Shown piece after piece: positions 40,501 to 41,551 of a stretch of 41,551 nucleotides of DNA (positions are counted from its first letter, which is position 1; the number at the start of each line of letters is the position of its first letter). The stretch is from Streptomyces mutomycini (GTDB taxonomy: Bacteria; Actinomycetota; Actinomycetes; Streptomycetales; Streptomycetaceae). The DNA is taken from the NCBI RefSeq assembly GCF_001700505.1, contig NZ_MAPV01000070.1, positions 1 through 41,551 on the forward strand, written 5' to 3'. The notes under the pieces are model-generated. The model did not search any database, had not been told where the DNA came from, and saw only the letters and a list, made by a program, of their open reading frames with translations. The position numbers were made by a program, and so were the translations under genes.

Positions 40501-40601
40501 TGGCCGATCTGCGCCGCCGTATCCCGGCACAGCTCGAGGTCGTGAAGGAACGGTACGGATCGGCGGTCGTCCACCGGGCGGCCGGAACGCTCAGGGGCTG
40601 A
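37548..40601 (+). CDS. sbcC: SbcC: SMC-like ATPase subunit of SbcCD
   Basis: The 1017-residue Rad50-type ATPase holds and opens DNA ends for SbcD. Walker A is G-P-T-G-A-G-K-T-S near residue 35. Long Ala/Arg/Glu-rich coiled coils flank a zinc hook C-T-V-C (Cys517 and Cys520) at the middle. The C-terminal lobe has the ABC signature L-S-G-G-E-T-F-F-A-S-L-A-L-A-L and Walker B L-D-T-L-F-I-D-E-G-F-G-S-L-D-D. Everything expected is present and the length is normal. ATG at 37548 overlaps the sbcD stop. No terminator I can support follows; 40602-40767 holds nothing recognisable. Confidence 0.95.
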   Translation: MRLHKLTLTAFGPFGATQEVDFDALSAAGIFLLHGPTGAGKTSVLDAVCYGLYGAVPGARQSPGTSLRSDHAPVDRPTEVCLELTVGGRRLEVTRRPAQPRPKKRGGGFTTEKAQSWLREHDPEHGWKALSRSHQEIGEEIGGLIGMSRDQFCQVVLLPQGDFARFLRADAEARGKLLGRLFDTRRFAAVEERLADLRRAAEARVRAADGQILALAQRIAQAAGPAADEAAPPEERPGEPGLAEGVLQWAAVARSGARERFDIAQCVLAAAEGRNASARHAFEAERELARLQQRYEETRRRAAGLEERRAERDRCHEQLSRARKADLVAPALGLWEESERAHRTAVAACERSRAGLPPELAEAGSEQLAGLERGLRAELGALDAARRAERRSREIDAERAGLERQSRSDDDTIHEAAQWLAGWDATHRSLRDRIERAQDAATRAEQLAGRLAPARRRLEAARRRDALAAQEETAATALTAARERAVEAHEEWLTLRERRLRGIAAELAGQLADGVACTVCGSAEHPAPARAEDGHVDRATEEAALAVHQRADRARAQAENELVVLRERLAAARAEAAAPQDDAGAPGAADRTASDVEELRSAVDRLTREHAEAHRLAAGTHAAREALAVAEREYAGRLDDRQQAERRAAARTSQREALDREQRALEAELVKARGASASVAEHAGLLERRAVLLADAAEALRAEQDAAERLKEADGRLADAAFRAGFDTPQAAAAKLLGDTAQRELQHRIDAWQTEAATVADRLAEEDARAAAGRPAAAPDAAQAAYDLSVQALRDGAAAHAAAQERSAELGRLSCRAEEEVRALGPLRQEYERVARLAGLTAGTSADNERKMRLEAYVLAARLEQVAAAATARLQRMSSGRYTLVHSDGRSGSRRAGLGLHVVDSWTGRERDTATLSGGETFFASLALALGLADVVTDEAGGVRLDTLFIDEGFGSLDDQTLDEVLDVLDSLRERDRSVGIVSHVADLRRRIPAQLEVVKERYGSAVVHRAAGTLRG

Positions 40602-40767
40602 CCGCCCGACGGGGGAGGTGCGAGGAGTGGACGACGCCGGCGTCCACGGAGCCGAGGGCGCCGATCCTGCGCGTCACGCCTCCACGGGAAGCAGCCACCG
40701 GCACGGACCACGGACGGGCGGCCCCACGGCGCTTGCGGTCGCAGGGGAACGCGAGACCCCGGCGGGC

Positions 40768-41551
40768 TCAGGGCCCGAGGAGCGCGCTGAACAGGCTCTC
40801 GCCGTCGTCGTCGGCGGGCAGGCCGCTGACCTGGCCGTCACCGACCTCCACCACCCGCCACACCCCGTCCTCCCGCAGTGCCATGTCGGTGCTCACCCAC
40901 CGGCAGCCGAGCGTGCGCACCGCCTCGCCGACAGCGCCCAGGCAGGGCGTCGGCAGCCGGCCGGGCGTGTCCGGATGAGCTGTCACCCGCACTGCCTCAC
41001 CGTCGACCCACCACACCCGGGCCTCACCGCCCGGGACGAACGGCTCGTACGCGCGCAGCACCACTCCGCCGGCCAGAAAGTCGCCCTGCAGTTCGACGAG
41101 CCGGCCGACGACGCCGGCGAGCCGAACCCCGTCCCGCACGTCCGGGACGAAACACGCCTCATGCCATTCGTGCTTGCGGGACTTCACGAAGTCCTTGACG
41201 ATGCCGGGGCCGGAGCCGAGCCGCCCGGCGAGATCCGACCAGACCGAGGGATCCGGCAGAGCCTCTCCCACGGACAGGGTGCGCCACACGCTGCGCGGGG
41301 TGAGACCGGCGAACGCCTCGTACCAGCACGGGAGTTCATGGGCGGTGCGGTACGCGGTGGCGTCGGTGAGCAGCGCGCAGCCGCGTACGGCGAGGGCGCG
41401 CTCCAGTTCCGCGTAGCGGGCGGACGGAATCATCCAGCCCCGGTACCAGTACGGCCCCGAGTCCCGCCGTACCCGGCCGACGGCGGTTTCCGCGTCCCCG
41501 GCGAGCAGCGCGTCGTGATCGACCAGGACGACCTGTGCACCGGCGCGCCGG
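40768..41551 (-). CDS. ATP-grasp domain protein (DUF4343-like), N terminus beyond the window
   Basis: The frame stays open to the right edge, so the protein is truncated: about 260 C-terminal residues are seen, with an internal Met at 41433 that is not the true start (upstream residues such as V-V-L-V-D-H-D-A-L-L and Y-W-Y-R-G-W-M-I-P fit the fold). ATP-grasp features include I-V-K-D-F-V-K-S-R-K-H-E-W, L-R-A-Y-E-P-F-V-P-G-G-E-A-R-V-W-W-V-D-G and W-V-S-T-D-M-A-L followed by W-R-V-V-E-V-G-D-G-Q-V. Members join a carboxylate to a nucleophile using ATP; the substrate is unknown. It is convergent with sbcC. Confidence 0.8.
   Translation of the reverse strand, partial: RRAGAQVVLVDHDALLAGDAETAVGRVRRDSGPYWYRGWMIPSARYAELERALAVRGCALLTDATAYRTAHELPCWYEAFAGLTPRSVWRTLSVGEALPDPSVWSDLAGRLGSGPGIVKDFVKSRKHEWHEACFVPDVRDGVRLAGVVGRLVELQGDFLAGGVVLRAYEPFVPGGEARVWWVDGEAVRVTAHPDTPGRLPTPCLGAVGEAVRTLGCRWVSTDMALREDGVWRVVEVGDGQVSGLPADDDGESLFSALLGP

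Noticed and set aside
1..41551. tRNA, rRNA, CRISPR arrays, insertion sequences, att sites
   Set aside because: None could be recognised by eye. Short repeats found (23-bp and 29-bp tandem arrays) lack the regular spacers of CRISPR, and no transposase or integrase is present.

Overview
The window is high-GC actinobacterial DNA, almost certainly from a Streptomyces chromosome. The signs are strong third-codon-position GC bias with long antisense shadow frames, frequent GTG/TTG starts, a divergent second EF-Tu of the tuf3 type, SbcCD, a gamma-carbonic-anhydrase-like protein, DedA and TVP38 membrane proteins, and a rare TTA codon in a cluster gene. I saw no rRNA, tRNA, CRISPR array, insertion sequence or phage gene.

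Layout. 1-416 is the C-terminal end of a CysJ-type flavoprotein reductase; its first 49 bases form a fold-back that looks like a sequence-end artefact. 569-2809 holds a 57-residue conserved-type small protein, undecaprenyl-diphosphatase and a TVP38/TMEM64 protein. 2926-22312 is a compact biosynthetic locus. On the minus strand, in transcription order, it has a 4083-residue NRPS/PKS hybrid, a coupled putative Fe(II)/2-oxoglutarate-type oxygenase, a strong hairpin, two alpha/beta hydrolases, a CPA2-type cation/proton antiporter with a TTA codon, and a SAM methyltransferase. A 14-TM-type MFS exporter is transcribed divergently across a 616-bp control region. 22467-41551 is mostly ordinary chromosome: thiolase, tuf3, patatin-like lipase, spermidine-synthase-like protein, MFS transporter, membrane-anchored secreted protein, hotdog thioesterase, DedA, gamma-CA-like protein, a hexapeptide acyltransferase whose C terminus is frameshifted by a 29-nt tandem duplication, EamA transporter, XRE-cupin regulator, AAC(3)-family acetyltransferase, CoA-binding protein, YigZ, SbcD, SbcC and a truncated ATP-grasp protein.

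The main discovery candidate is the hybrid synthase. Reading its domains gives formyltransferase - C-terminal half of a condensation domain - adenylation domain (glycine-type specificity code) with an inserted N-methyltransferase - PCP - KS - AT (malonyl type) - DH - ER - KR - ACP - thioester reductase. If it acts once and colinearly, it would make N-formyl-N-methylglycyl-PCP, extend it by one fully reduced C2 unit and release it reductively as 4-(N-methylformamido)butanal (C6H11NO2) or the alcohol. Iteration of the PKS module would give longer homologues. The coupled oxygenase shows an H-T-A where a facial-triad H-x-D/E would be expected, a pattern shared with Fe/2OG halogenases, so it may be a halogenase, a non-canonical oxygenase or not an Fe/2OG enzyme at all. 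Hydrolases, antiporter, methyltransferase and exporter are plausible tailoring and transport functions. No pathway-specific regulator gene lies inside the locus.
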